Below, one piece after another: positions 18,960 through 28,319 of a stretch of 64,000 nucleotides of DNA. Within the stretch, counting starts at the first letter, position 1. The number at the start of each line of letters is the position of its first letter. Source of the DNA: Anabaena sp. UHCC 0204 (lineage in GTDB: Bacteria > Cyanobacteriota > Cyanobacteriia > Cyanobacteriales > Nostocaceae). Made by a program: the position numbers and the translations under genes. The stretch lies in the NCBI RefSeq assembly GCF_009711975.1, contig NZ_VIKW01000003.1, positions 234,986 to 298,985 of the forward strand. The letters are read 5' to 3'. The notes beneath the pieces were generated by a model. It made no database searches and was not told where the DNA came from. It saw only the letters and a list, made by a program, of their open reading frames with translations.

Positions 18960-21900
18960 ATGAATACTCATACATATCAAGTCGGTGGTAGTCTCATAAA
19001 TAATGCTCCTAGTTATGTAGAAAGACAAGCAGATATAGAAATATATAACGCTTTAAAACAGGGTGAATTTTGTTATGTTCTCAATTGTCGTCAAATGGGT
19101 AAATCATCCTTATTAGTGAGAACTAAACATCATTTAGAGCAAGAAGGATTGAAATGTACATCTCTGGATATGACGAATATTGGGAGTGAAAATATTACCC
19201 CAACTCAATGGTATAAGGGAATAGTTGCTGATTTATGCAGAGGGTTTAAACTTTTAGGGAAATTGAACTTAAAATCATGGTGGCAAACAGGAGATGATAT
19301 TTCCTTGCTACAAAACTTAAGTCGGTTTATTGCGGAATTATTAACTCAATTTCCCGAAGAAAAGTTAATTATTTTTATAGATGAAATTGATAGTATACTC
19401 CGCTTAGAGTTTCCGGTAGATGATTTTTTTGCATTAATTAGATACTGCTATAATCAAAGAGCAATAGATCCAGAATATCAGCGATTGACATTTGCAATTT
19501 TTGGAGTAGCTACTCCATCAGATTTAATTCAAGATGTGCAGAGAACACCTTTTAATATTGGTAAAGCCATTGAGTTAAAAGGATTTCAAATAGCCGAGGT
19601 AGATTCTTTAATTAAAGGATTAGAGTTAGTGATACCTAATCCACAACCAGTCATGAAACAAATTTTAGATTGGACAGGAGGGCAGCCTTTTTTAACTCAA
19701 AAGTTATGTAATTTAATCATTAACTTTAAAATAAGTGATCATCATCTAGATTTTGCTAAAGGTTATGAAGAGTTTTGGCTAGATAATATTGTTAATGAAT
19801 ATATTATTAATAATTGGGAATCCCAAGATGAACCAGAACATTTAAGAACTATCAGAGAACGGCTACTTTATCATCAACAGCTTGTCGGCAGATTATTGGG
19901 AATTTATAAACAAATTTTGCAAGGTGTAACAGTGAAAAGCGATGATAGTAGAGAACAAATAGAATTATTGCTTTCCGGTTTGGTAGTGAAAAAAGCAGGA
20001 TTATTAATTATTAAAAATCGCATTTATGCCAAAGTATTTAATCTAGATTGGGTAGAAAAAAAATTAGCTAATTTACGTCCCTACTCTCAAACTTTTGCTG
20101 CGTGGGTAAATTCCCAACAAACTGATGAATCTCGTTTATTAAGAGGACAAGCACTTGAAGATGCTCAAGCTTGGGCTTGGGATAAAAGTTTAACAAATTT
20201 AGATAATCAATTTTTAGCTAAAAGTGCAGAATTAGAACGGAGAGAACAACAGCTTGTTTTAGTAGCAGAAAGAGCCAAAAATATTGAAATTCAACTGCTT
20301 GAACAACAAAAAAATGCTCGCTTACAAAAAGTTATTTTGGGAGTCATTAGTACAGCTTTTTTAACTGCTGTTAGCTTAGGAGGGATAACTTTCTGGTTAT
20401 ATCGTCAATCTCTTCAAAATGAAAAATTAGCAAAAATGAGCGAGATTGAAGCCCTAGCATCTTCATCAGCGGCTCAATTTACTTCCCATCAAGAATTAGA
20501 AGCACTACAGGGTGCGATTCAAGCTAAAACTAAATTAAACAATTTAAAAATTAACAATCCTGAACTAGAAAAACTAACAAATAATGTTCTGCGTCAAACA
20601 ATTTATGGAGCGCAAGAATGGAATCGTCTCTGGACAGATGGTCTTAGTTTGATTTGGAGTTTAGCCTGGAGTCCTGATAGCCAGATGATAGTCATTTCTA
20701 GTCAGAATGAAATTTGGTTATGGCAACAAAATGGTAAATTAATTCGCAAATTTACACCGCAGAAGTCCACAGTGTGGGCAGTGGCTTTTAGTCCCGATGG
20801 TCAAATGATTGCTTCCGGTAGTGCCGATAAAACTATTAAACTTTGGTCATTAGATGGTCAAGAGTTAGCAAATATTAGTGTTAGTGAAGAAGTTAAAAGT
20901 ATAGCTTTTAGTCCTGATGGAAAACTACTAGCAATAGGGATAAATAATGGTACTTTAGGAATATGGCAGTTAGCAGATAAAAAACTCAAGATTATTAAAG
21001 CGCATCAAACGACTATCTCTAAAGTTTTGTTTACGCCCGATGGTCAGAAATTAATTACTGGTAGTGCTGACGGGAAAGCAGTTCTTTGGAGTCTTAACGG
21101 TAAAAAATTAGTTAGTTTCAATCGTGGTCAAGATGGTGTACGTGGTTTAGCAATTTCTGCTGATGGTAAATTGCTGGCTACAGGTGGTAATAATAAAAAA
21201 ATTGAGCTTTGGAGTATTAATGGCCAAAAGCTGAAAAACATTGAAGCCGGATATTCAATCATCGCCATGGCATTTAGTCCTGATCATAAAACCCTTGCTG
21301 CTGCTAGTTGGGATAAAGTGGTAAAAATTTATAGTCTTGATGGTAAAGATTTGGATACTTTGACAGGACATAAAGAAGCTGTGTGGGCGATCGCTTGGAG
21401 TCCTGATAGTAAAATTCTAGCTACAGCTAGTCTGGATAATAGTGTTAAACTTTGGAAGTTGCAAAATCCCTTAATCAAAGTTTTAAGAGGTCATCAATCA
21501 GACCTGGCAAAAGTTGCCATTAGTCCCAATGATCAAATTATCGCTACCACAGATTGGGATAACGTCGTCAATCTTTGGAAACCTGATGGTACGTTACTCA
21601 GAAGTCTTAAAGGACATGAAAATGGCGTAACCTCTGTTGTCTTTAGTCGTGATAGCGAGTATTTAGTGACTGGGAGTTGGGATAAAACTATCAAAATCTG
21701 GAAAACTGATGGCACTCTGATAGATACACTCCCAGGGCATACTGGGGGCGTTGAAGACATAGTAATTAGTCCAGATGGTCAAATTCTTGCTTCGGGTGGT
21801 TTTGATCGAACCTTACGGCTTTGGCAACGAGATCACAAAAAACCGTTTAGCTTTCGATTGCAAAAAATTATTGATGCACACAGTGAGCCAATTCTGGGTG

Positions 21901-22490
21901 TAGCATTTAGTCCCGATGGTCAGGTATTAGCAACAGGCAGTTATGATAAAACCATCCGCCTGTGGAGTCGAGAGGGGAAGCTGTTAAAGACCTTAGAAGA
22001 GCATAATCTAGCAGTTTTTGATGTCACCTTTAGTCCAGATGGACAGTTGATAGCCTCGACTTCCGACGATCGCACCATTAAATTATGGCAACGTGATGGG
22101 AAATTTTTAAGAACATTGGTAAATTCAAAATATAAATTAGGACCATTAAGATTTAGCCGAGATGGAAAAACAATTTTTGCCGCCGGTGGAAATAGCACAA
22201 ATGCAATTCAAATCTGGGATCTGCAAGGAAAACTAATAATTACACTGTTTCGACATCTTGACGCTGTGTCTTCCTTAGCCTTTAGTGCTGATGGTAACAC
22301 CTTAGTTTCCACTAGCCGCGATCGCACGGCAATTATCTGGAATTTACCCAAAATATTTGCTCTTAACGAATTAGATTATGCTTGTAATTGGATAAAAGAT
22401 TACTTGCAGAATAATCAGGAATTAAAAAATTTAGAAAAAAATGATTCTCCTGGAGAGAAGCTTTCTATACGCCATCTGTGCGATCCTTAG
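18960..22490 (+). CDS. AAA-like ATPase with 14 WD40 repeats
   Basis: This is a 1176-residue signalling protein. Residues 1-340 are an AAA-like/STAND NTPase domain: Walker A in NCRQMGKSSLLV (about 45-55) and Walker B LIIFIDEIDSIL (about 138-149). A coiled-coil region precedes one hydrophobic helix (about 456-480, VILGVISTAFLTAVSLGGIT). From about 560 to 1140 I count 14 WD40 repeats, most with FSPDGxxxAxGSxDxTxxLW, enough for two seven-bladed propellers. A C-terminal helical tail contains CNWIKDYLQNN, frequent in cyanobacterial NTPase-WD40 proteins. The upstream neighbour has a related AAA domain fused to GGDEF. The ligand sensed by the propellers is unknown. Confidence 0.92.
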   Translation: MNTHTYQVGGSLINNAPSYVERQADIEIYNALKQGEFCYVLNCRQMGKSSLLVRTKHHLEQEGLKCTSLDMTNIGSENITPTQWYKGIVADLCRGFKLLGKLNLKSWWQTGDDISLLQNLSRFIAELLTQFPEEKLIIFIDEIDSILRLEFPVDDFFALIRYCYNQRAIDPEYQRLTFAIFGVATPSDLIQDVQRTPFNIGKAIELKGFQIAEVDSLIKGLELVIPNPQPVMKQILDWTGGQPFLTQKLCNLIINFKISDHHLDFAKGYEEFWLDNIVNEYIINNWESQDEPEHLRTIRERLLYHQQLVGRLLGIYKQILQGVTVKSDDSREQIELLLSGLVVKKAGLLIIKNRIYAKVFNLDWVEKKLANLRPYSQTFAAWVNSQQTDESRLLRGQALEDAQAWAWDKSLTNLDNQFLAKSAELERREQQLVLVAERAKNIEIQLLEQQKNARLQKVILGVISTAFLTAVSLGGITFWLYRQSLQNEKLAKMSEIEALASSSAAQFTSHQELEALQGAIQAKTKLNNLKINNPELEKLTNNVLRQTIYGAQEWNRLWTDGLSLIWSLAWSPDSQMIVISSQNEIWLWQQNGKLIRKFTPQKSTVWAVAFSPDGQMIASGSADKTIKLWSLDGQELANISVSEEVKSIAFSPDGKLLAIGINNGTLGIWQLADKKLKIIKAHQTTISKVLFTPDGQKLITGSADGKAVLWSLNGKKLVSFNRGQDGVRGLAISADGKLLATGGNNKKIELWSINGQKLKNIEAGYSIIAMAFSPDHKTLAAASWDKVVKIYSLDGKDLDTLTGHKEAVWAIAWSPDSKILATASLDNSVKLWKLQNPLIKVLRGHQSDLAKVAISPNDQIIATTDWDNVVNLWKPDGTLLRSLKGHENGVTSVVFSRDSEYLVTGSWDKTIKIWKTDGTLIDTLPGHTGGVEDIVISPDGQILASGGFDRTLRLWQRDHKKPFSFRLQKIIDAHSEPILGVAFSPDGQVLATGSYDKTIRLWSREGKLLKTLEEHNLAVFDVTFSPDGQLIASTSDDRTIKLWQRDGKFLRTLVNSKYKLGPLRFSRDGKTIFAAGGNSTNAIQIWDLQGKLIITLFRHLDAVSSLAFSADGNTLVSTSRDRTAIIWNLPKIFALNELDYACNWIKDYLQNNQELKNLEKNDSPGEKLSIRHLCDP

Positions 22491-22538
22491 TAGAGTGGAA
22501 AAACTCCAGGTCATTAAGTAGCAGGGGACAAAATTTTT

Positions 22539-23519
22539 ATGCCAATTATTACAGCAGAAAACCTCAGTAAATCCTATCCAGTAGCAATTAAAGATCCAGG
22601 GATCAGGGGAACAATCACCCACTTTTTTCGCCGAACTTATCGCTCAATTCCAGCAGTTAAAGATGTTTCTTTTAGTATTGAACCTGGGGAAATAGTTGGT
22701 TTTTTAGGACCTAATGGTGCTGGTAAAACTACCACTTTAAAAATGCTAACAGGGCTAATACATCCTTCTCATGGTACAGTTAAAGTTGGCGGATTTGTTC
22801 CCTTTAATCGTCAAGAAGCATTTTTGCAAAAAATCACTTTAGTGATGGGACAAAAACAGCAATTAATTTGGGATTTACCAGCCCTTGATTCTTTGAGAAT
22901 TAACGCCGCAGTTTATAATATTTCTGACAAAGAATTTCAACGTCGAATAGGTGAATTAACAGAAATGCTGGCTTTATCAGGTAAACTCACCCAACCTGTG
23001 CGAAAATTATCATTAGGTGAACGGATGAAAGCTGAACTATTAGCAGCACTTTTACACCGTCCCCAAGTTTTATTTCTCGATGAACCAACTTTAGGATTAG
23101 ATGTTAATGCTCAAGTCGGAGTCCGTGACTTTTTAAAAGAATATAATCGGCTTTATCAAGCAACTGTATTATTAACTAGTCATTACATGGCTGACATTAC
23201 AGCTTTGTGTGAACGGGTGTTATTAATACACGAAGGAAAACTCATGTATGATGGCAGATTAGATGGATTATTAGAAAATTTTGCCCCTTATCGAGAAATT
23301 TATGTGGAGTTAGTTCAAGCATTACCACTAGAAAAACTTATGTCCTATGGTGATGTGCAAATGGTGGAAGGAAGAGCCGTTAGATTTATTGTGCAACAAG
23401 AAGCATTGACTCGCACTGTTTCCCAAATTTTAGCAGATTTAGAAGTGGTAGATTTAACAGTCACAGAACCACCAGTAGAAGAAGTAATTGGCCGAGTTTT
23501 TCAAAAAGGGTTTAACTAA
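22539..23519 (+). CDS. ABC-2 type transporter ATP-binding protein
   Basis: This 326-residue ATPase has Walker A GPNGAGKTT near residue 60, signature LSLGERMKAE near 148 and Walker B VLFLDEPTLGLD near 175. The C-terminal 90 residues resemble the accessory domain of NatA/EcsA-like exporters. The ATG is preceded by AGGGGA. The gene starts 48 bp after the AAA/WD40 stop and is followed after 12 bp by an ABC-2 permease of the DUF990 type. The transported substrate is not known. Confidence 0.9.
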   Translation: MPIITAENLSKSYPVAIKDPGIRGTITHFFRRTYRSIPAVKDVSFSIEPGEIVGFLGPNGAGKTTTLKMLTGLIHPSHGTVKVGGFVPFNRQEAFLQKITLVMGQKQQLIWDLPALDSLRINAAVYNISDKEFQRRIGELTEMLALSGKLTQPVRKLSLGERMKAELLAALLHRPQVLFLDEPTLGLDVNAQVGVRDFLKEYNRLYQATVLLTSHYMADITALCERVLLIHEGKLMYDGRLDGLLENFAPYREIYVELVQALPLEKLMSYGDVQMVEGRAVRFIVQQEALTRTVSQILADLEVVDLTVTEPPVEEVIGRVFQKGFN

Positions 23520-23531
23520 TTATTAATAACC

Positions 23532-24320
23532 ATGAAAAAAAATTTAAAAAAAGCCTTGATTTTTTTATCAGTATACTATGCCTATATGTTGGAATATAGG
23601 TCAGAATTAATATTATGGGTTTTATCTGGTTCTCTACCAATTATCATGATGGGTGTTTGGGTACAAGCTGCTGAAGGTGGTATATTTGGCTTAGAACCTG
23701 TAGATTTTGCTCGGTATTTTTTCGCGGTTTTCCTAGCTAGACAAATCAGCGTTGTCTGGGTAATTTATGAATTTGAAAAAGAAGTAGTAGAAGGTAAACT
23801 TTCACCAAAATTATTACAACCTATAGATCCAGTTTGGCATGATGTAGCTTATCATGCTGCTGAAAGATTAGCTCGAATACCTTTTATATTGCTTTTATCA
23901 ATGTTATTTTTTGTTTTATATCCTCAAGCTTTTTGGTTGCCGAGTATAGCTAATTTATTGCTATTCATATTGGCAGGAATTATGGCATTTGCTTTACGGT
24001 TTATTATGCAATATACTTTTGCTATGTTTGCATTTTGGACAGAAAGAGCTACCGCTTTAGAAAATCTATGGTTTTTGTTTTTTCTATTTTTATCGGGTTT
24101 GATTGCACCTTTAGATGTTTTTCCTGAAGATGTCCGTAACATAGTTATGTTAACACCTTTTCCCTATATTATTGATTTTCCCGCTAGGATTTTGGTAGGA
24201 TTACCTGTAGATTTAACAAGAGGATTTTTATCAATATTAGGTTGGTTTTTAATATTTTTAGGTGCTAATCGTGTTTTATGGCGTTTGGGTTTGAAGAAGT
24301 ATTCAGGAATGGGAGCATAA
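23532..24320 (+). CDS. ABC-2 type permease (DUF990 / ABC2_membrane_6 family)
   Basis: This 262-residue membrane protein has about six predicted helices. Family features are YRSELILWVLSG at the N-terminus and FLSGLIAPLDVFPE with LTPFPYIIDFPARILVG in the C-terminal half. In many genomes the ATPase is followed by two different DUF990 permeases. Here only one is adjacent, and the next genes are on the opposite strand, so the second subunit may be elsewhere or the protein may homodimerise. Spacing of 12 bp from the ATPase indicates an operon. Confidence 0.87.
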   Translation: MKKNLKKALIFLSVYYAYMLEYRSELILWVLSGSLPIIMMGVWVQAAEGGIFGLEPVDFARYFFAVFLARQISVVWVIYEFEKEVVEGKLSPKLLQPIDPVWHDVAYHAAERLARIPFILLLSMLFFVLYPQAFWLPSIANLLLFILAGIMAFALRFIMQYTFAMFAFWTERATALENLWFLFFLFLSGLIAPLDVFPEDVRNIVMLTPFPYIIDFPARILVGLPVDLTRGFLSILGWFLIFLGANRVLWRLGLKKYSGMGA

Positions 24321-24332
24321 ATTATTGATAAT

Positions 24333-24590
24333 TTAATTTGGTTCAGAAATGTGAATGTTCTGAATAATTTCCCGTAGTTGATCAAGACTATGTACCGTGA
24401 GAATATCCTTATGAATAATTTTTAATCTTTCCAAATCAGAAATTTGGGAGATTTCGGATATTAGTTCTAACCCTTCTCTGCCGAATTTTACATCTAAAGA
24501 TAACTCAATAGCAGAAAGCCTTTCTTGCAACCGTCCTTCTTCTCTACCTTTATGCAAAATTTCCTGATAAAAGAAAGATTTTTCTAACAC
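24333..24590 (-). CDS. Stand-alone DUF4351-like C-terminal module (85 aa, likely truncated Rpn-type gene)
   Basis: The 85-residue product, starting at a GTG with GAGGGAG upstream, aligns with the last ~85 residues of the neighbouring 287-residue protein. Compare LEKSFFYQEILHKGREEGR with the neighbour's LQESPWYQQIKEEGRREGR, then LSAIELSLDVKFGREGLEL with LSSIELILELKFAQEGLQF. The nuclease-like N-terminal part is missing. It looks like the 3' remnant of a duplicated gene, though a usable start and ribosome-binding site mean it could still be made. Confidence 0.6.
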   Translation of the reverse strand: MLEKSFFYQEILHKGREEGRLQERLSAIELSLDVKFGREGLELISEISQISDLERLKIIHKDILTVHSLDQLREIIQNIHISEPN

Positions 24591-24674
24591 CTCTATACTC
24601 CCTCTACGAAATTATCTAATTGGATATTATTTCTCCCCTGATTAGGAGAGTAATACTAATTTAAAAACACAAGT

Positions 24675-25538
24675 TTAATTTCTTTGCAGAAACTGCTCTA
24701 ATTCATCAAGAGTATTTACAGTTAGAATGCTTCTTTGAATATTTTTTAACTGTTCTAAATCAGCAATTTTTGATATTTTGGGCATGAATTGTAAACCTTC
24801 TTGAGCAAATTTCAACTCTAAAATTAGTTCAATAGATGACAGCATTACCTGTCTTACTTCTTCTCTTCCTTCTCGTCTTCCTTCTTCCTTAATCTGTTGA
24901 TACCAAGGAGATTCTTGTAATATTTCCATATCCCACCTCATGATTTGTTGAACTAAGGCGCTATCTAATACGAATGTAGCAAAAAAAGCCATAACTGTTT
25001 CTAACTGGCTTAATTTTTCATCAGCACGAAGCATTTGTAATGCTTGTCTAACTGTTGATTCTCCTCCTCCACCTTTGAGAATTGGTACAAAGGGAAGCAG
25101 CGAGGGAATAGGTTGGCTTAAAGCTATTTCTACATCAACTTCCCAAAGATTGATCACCTGATAGTCTTGACGCGCCCGTAAACCTGCAAACTCTGATTCA
25201 TAACGTTTAGGAATTTCTGCTTCACTTTCTTTCAGGATGTTAATTAATACGGGGTAGATGGGAAGATCATATTTTTCTTCCGCTAATGCTGTATAAGCCC
25301 GCATTCTTTTGGGCATTTCTGGCTTATACCGTAATTGTAACTCATTGAGAACAAGAAATTCGCCGTACTGAGGACTGGTAGCTTTGATTAATACATCACT
25401 TTCTCTACTTATCCATTGAAATTCGGAGTTGAGAATTTCTCCGGTGGTAATATCGGGGATTTGTGTTACCCATTTTACCCAATTTTCGGGAGCGAGGCTG
25501 ATTAATTTTTTGGTGCTGATATCTGCTTTTTTAATCAT
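24675..25538 (-). CDS. Rpn/PD-(D/E)XK-like nuclease family protein with C-terminal DUF4351
   Basis: This 287-residue protein resembles cyanobacterial Rpn-family 'putative transposase/nuclease' proteins. The probable nuclease core is about 35-130, with ESDVLIKATSPQYGEFLVLN followed by ELQLRYKPEMPKRMRAY; the expected E-x-K appears as E-L-Q, as in other family members. A charged helix (about 212-228, IKEEGRREGREEVRQ) leads into the DUF4351 module (about 230-285). Genes of this type are highly variable and often multi-copy in Nostocales. Its stop lies 84 bp before the partial copy and its start 9 bp after the kinase stop, so kinase and nuclease may share a transcript. Confidence 0.75.
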   Translation of the reverse strand: MIKKADISTKKLISLAPENWVKWVTQIPDITTGEILNSEFQWISRESDVLIKATSPQYGEFLVLNELQLRYKPEMPKRMRAYTALAEEKYDLPIYPVLINILKESEAEIPKRYESEFAGLRARQDYQVINLWEVDVEIALSQPIPSLLPFVPILKGGGGESTVRQALQMLRADEKLSQLETVMAFFATFVLDSALVQQIMRWDMEILQESPWYQQIKEEGRREGREEVRQVMLSSIELILELKFAQEGLQFMPKISKIADLEQLKNIQRSILTVNTLDELEQFLQRN

Positions 25539-25547
25539 AAAGAACTA

Positions 25548-27254
25548 CTATAAATTACTGGGTATGGTTTTAAACTTATCTGGTGAACCTAGAGAATAAT
25601 CTTCTAATTTAAAATCAGCAAAAGGCTTTCTCTCTAATCTATCTCTTAAAGCTTCATCTAATATTACTCCTTCGGCTTGTTTTTTGACACCAATAATAAT
25701 AATACTGCGTTGATAAGCTGTTGAGTCTTGGCTAGATTGACAATCTTTTCTTTGAAATTGTCCCAGATTTAATAAGCGATAACCTGTAACGCTGGGTGTA
25801 TTACTAAATATCTTTTTTCCTAATAATTGGATTTGCTGAGAACGTTCTAACGCACGTCTTTGTTCAGCAGCGATATCACCTTCACAAGATGCTGTTCCTA
25901 CGGAAATAATCTCGCTGGGATTTTCCATAATTTTCTGGATACCTTCTTGTTCTAAGTTAGATTTTAAGGAATCAAGGGTAATAGTTTGATCCTGATATTT
26001 AATTTGGTAAGTGCTACCTAATTGCCATTTATATTCTACTGATAAAACCGCAATATTAAATTCGGCAACTCTGCCTTGACTATCTTTCCCTTCTTCATAA
26101 GGAAAATAATCAACATTGCCTTTTTTAACTGGTGCTTGTCCATAGTCAGGAGGAAGAACGGTAAATTTATTATTTCTGTTTGCGAATGCTATCCACCAAA
26201 GTAATAATAAGGAAACAATTAAAGCAGTAAACCAGGCTAATATTGGTAACTTTTCTGGTTGTTTTTGGGGTGGAATAACGGTGTGATTAGTAGTTATTTT
26301 GTTAACTATTGCGGTTTTTAAATTTCCTCCAATATTCACAGTTGCAGATGTATTTTCTGTTAGTTGACATTCAATTTCTGCTAATCTGCTCAAAATTTCT
26401 TCAACATTGTGAGGACGTTTATTCACTTCCATTGACATTAACCAATCAACGAAATCTAATAATATGGGAGAAACATGATTTGCATGATTTCGCCATTGTA
26501 AAATATCTAAATGAGGATCATATAATTGTCCGGGTTGAAATCCCGTTAATAAAAATACAAAAGTTCTTCCTAAAGCAAAGAAATCTGATTGGGCTATGGC
26601 TTGTCCTCGCATTTGTTCGGGAGGGCTATAACCAGATGATGAAATGGCTGTCATTCCTCCACCATTTGCTAGATAGGTTCTGGTGATTTCTCTGGCTGTA
26701 CCAAAGTCAATTAATACTAATTGTCCATCAGGACGAATCATAATATTTGATGGTTTAATATCTCTATGGAGATATTGTTTGTTGTGAACTAAATCTAAAA
26801 TTTCTAATAATTGTTTTAACCAAGCTATGGCTTGAGCTTCGGAAATTGGGCGATTTTGTTGTTGCTTTAACCACTGTTCTAAATTCGGTCCTTCAATCTT
26901 TTCCATGACCATACAATGTAAGATCACATTATTTCTGGTTTGATATGGAAAGTAACCTTCCGCTTTGGGAATACCAGGATGATTTAATTGTTCTAAAACA
27001 TTTACTTCTTGTTGAAATAGGGAAACAGCTTTAGAATCATTTGCTAGTTCTTCTTTGAGGACTTTGAGAATTTTTGGTGTATCTTGCTGGTAAGCTTCAT
27101 AAACTTTGCTAAAACCAGTTTTGTCACTCAATAAACGTAAGACTCGATAACGTCCTATCAATTCCAATTGCGAACCACAACTTTGACAAAAGCGGTTTTC
27201 ATCATTATCTGGGTGGTTGGGTTGAGGACAAACTGGATTAATGCAGAGGCTCAT
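25548..27254 (-). CDS. Membrane-anchored Ser/Thr protein kinase with N-terminal zinc ribbon
   Basis: This 568-residue Hanks-type kinase begins with a zinc-ribbon-like segment (CINPVCPQP then CQSCGSQL, residues 4-31). The kinase domain (about 33-300) has VLKVLKEEL with the catalytic Lys, HRDIKPSNIM and DFGTARE. A single transmembrane helix lies near 340-360 (LPILAWFTALIVSLLLLWW). The extracytoplasmic C-terminus (about 365-568) has CEGDIAAEQRRALERSQQIQ, reminiscent of OmpA/MotB-like peptidoglycan-binding segments; that comparison is only inference. The next gene downstream is the Rpn-like protein, 9 bp away. Confidence 0.9.
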   Translation of the reverse strand: MSLCINPVCPQPNHPDNDENRFCQSCGSQLELIGRYRVLRLLSDKTGFSKVYEAYQQDTPKILKVLKEELANDSKAVSLFQQEVNVLEQLNHPGIPKAEGYFPYQTRNNVILHCMVMEKIEGPNLEQWLKQQQNRPISEAQAIAWLKQLLEILDLVHNKQYLHRDIKPSNIMIRPDGQLVLIDFGTAREITRTYLANGGGMTAISSSGYSPPEQMRGQAIAQSDFFALGRTFVFLLTGFQPGQLYDPHLDILQWRNHANHVSPILLDFVDWLMSMEVNKRPHNVEEILSRLAEIECQLTENTSATVNIGGNLKTAIVNKITTNHTVIPPQKQPEKLPILAWFTALIVSLLLLWWIAFANRNNKFTVLPPDYGQAPVKKGNVDYFPYEEGKDSQGRVAEFNIAVLSVEYKWQLGSTYQIKYQDQTITLDSLKSNLEQEGIQKIMENPSEIISVGTASCEGDIAAEQRRALERSQQIQLLGKKIFSNTPSVTGYRLLNLGQFQRKDCQSSQDSTAYQRSIIIIGVKKQAEGVILDEALRDRLERKPFADFKLEDYSLGSPDKFKTIPSNL

Positions 27255-27258
27255 AAAT

Positions 27259-27289
27259 AATTGACAATTGATAATTGATAATTGACAAC
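27259..27289. repeat. Tandem TGACAAT/TGATAAT heptamers
   Basis: Four to five consecutive TTGACAA/TTGATAA units fill most of the short gap between the hydrolase stop and the kinase start. The array lies where the kinase ribosome-binding site would be expected. Confidence 0.8.
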
Positions 27290-27303
27290 TTGAGATGATT
27301 ATC

Positions 27304-28143
27304 TCATTTTTGGGTTGCTAAAAAAGCAGCGACTGTTTGATTAAATTCTGTGGGGTTACTTAAAAATGGCCAATGATTTCCGGGAACTTGCAGGAAATTT
27401 AAGTTTTTGAGGTTGGTTTTGTAGGGTTGAATTTGCCAATTTTGGCGGTTGACACCTTTTTCTGGTTGTATAAAGAGGGCAGGTGTATCAACTGGGTTAA
27501 TGAAACCTGGTACGTCCATTACTGCGTCAAAAATCCCGTCACGGGCGGCAATGGTAAATTTGCTACCCCAAGTACCATCGGATTTTTGTTCAATTCCGGC
27601 TTGAAAAACTTGCTGTTGTAAAGAACTCCAATTTAGATATTGGCTGAGTTGTCGAATTTTTTGTTCGGCTTCTTCGTAACTAGCAAAAGGTCCCATGCTT
27701 TTGAGGAAAGGTAAGACGCGGTACAATAGAGGAAATGTGATTTTGAGGAAACTGGGCATTTTCCAGATAAAAATGGGATCTACTAGTGTGATACTTTTTA
27801 ACCTGGCTGGGTTTTTTCTAGCCCAAATAGCGGCTAATTTCCCTGTCCAAGAGTGACTGACGATATGAGCCGCAGACCATCCCAGTTTATCCATTAATGC
27901 TTCCAAATCAGCGATCGCACTGTCAAAAGTATAATCTTTTTCTGGTTTACTACTCTCACCATGACCACGCATATCTGGTGCAATTATATGATAATCTGCT
28001 GCTAAATAATCTCCTAAACTAGACCAAACCAAAGCATTATCAGCCATACCATGTAACAACAGTAATGGTTCTTGACCTTGATTCCATTCCAGGTAAGAAA
28101 GTTGAATATCAGATGTTGATAGAGTGTGACGGACAGGTATCAT
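27304..28143 (-). CDS. Alpha/beta-fold hydrolase
   Basis: The 279-residue protein shows an oxyanion-region motif LLLLHGMADNALVW (about 27-40), DMRGHGESSKP (about 58-68) and a nucleophile elbow VSHSWTGKLAA (about 95-105) with Ser between His and Trp. The usual Gly before the nucleophile region is replaced by Ser (SHSWT). The C-terminal VPGNHWPFLSNP supplies the catalytic His. It belongs to the large family of esterases and C-C bond hydrolases; the substrate cannot be told from sequence. It is a separate unit upstream of the kinase on the same strand. Confidence 0.85.
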   Translation of the reverse strand: MIPVRHTLSTSDIQLSYLEWNQGQEPLLLLHGMADNALVWSSLGDYLAADYHIIAPDMRGHGESSKPEKDYTFDSAIADLEALMDKLGWSAAHIVSHSWTGKLAAIWARKNPARLKSITLVDPIFIWKMPSFLKITFPLLYRVLPFLKSMGPFASYEEAEQKIRQLSQYLNWSSLQQQVFQAGIEQKSDGTWGSKFTIAARDGIFDAVMDVPGFINPVDTPALFIQPEKGVNRQNWQIQPYKTNLKNLNFLQVPGNHWPFLSNPTEFNQTVAAFLATQK

Positions 28144-28319
28144 TTTCTTAATCTTTTCGAGGACAACTGAGAGGGAATTTTAGCAGAAAAAATAAATTTT
28201 CAGGTTTGAACTTTTAGTTTCTAATTTTGCATGGTTGAAAATTGTACTGATTAGCACGAATTAATCGAGCAAATGAATGTCAAAATCAAGAATAGGAATA
28301 CGAGGATATTAAAATTACT

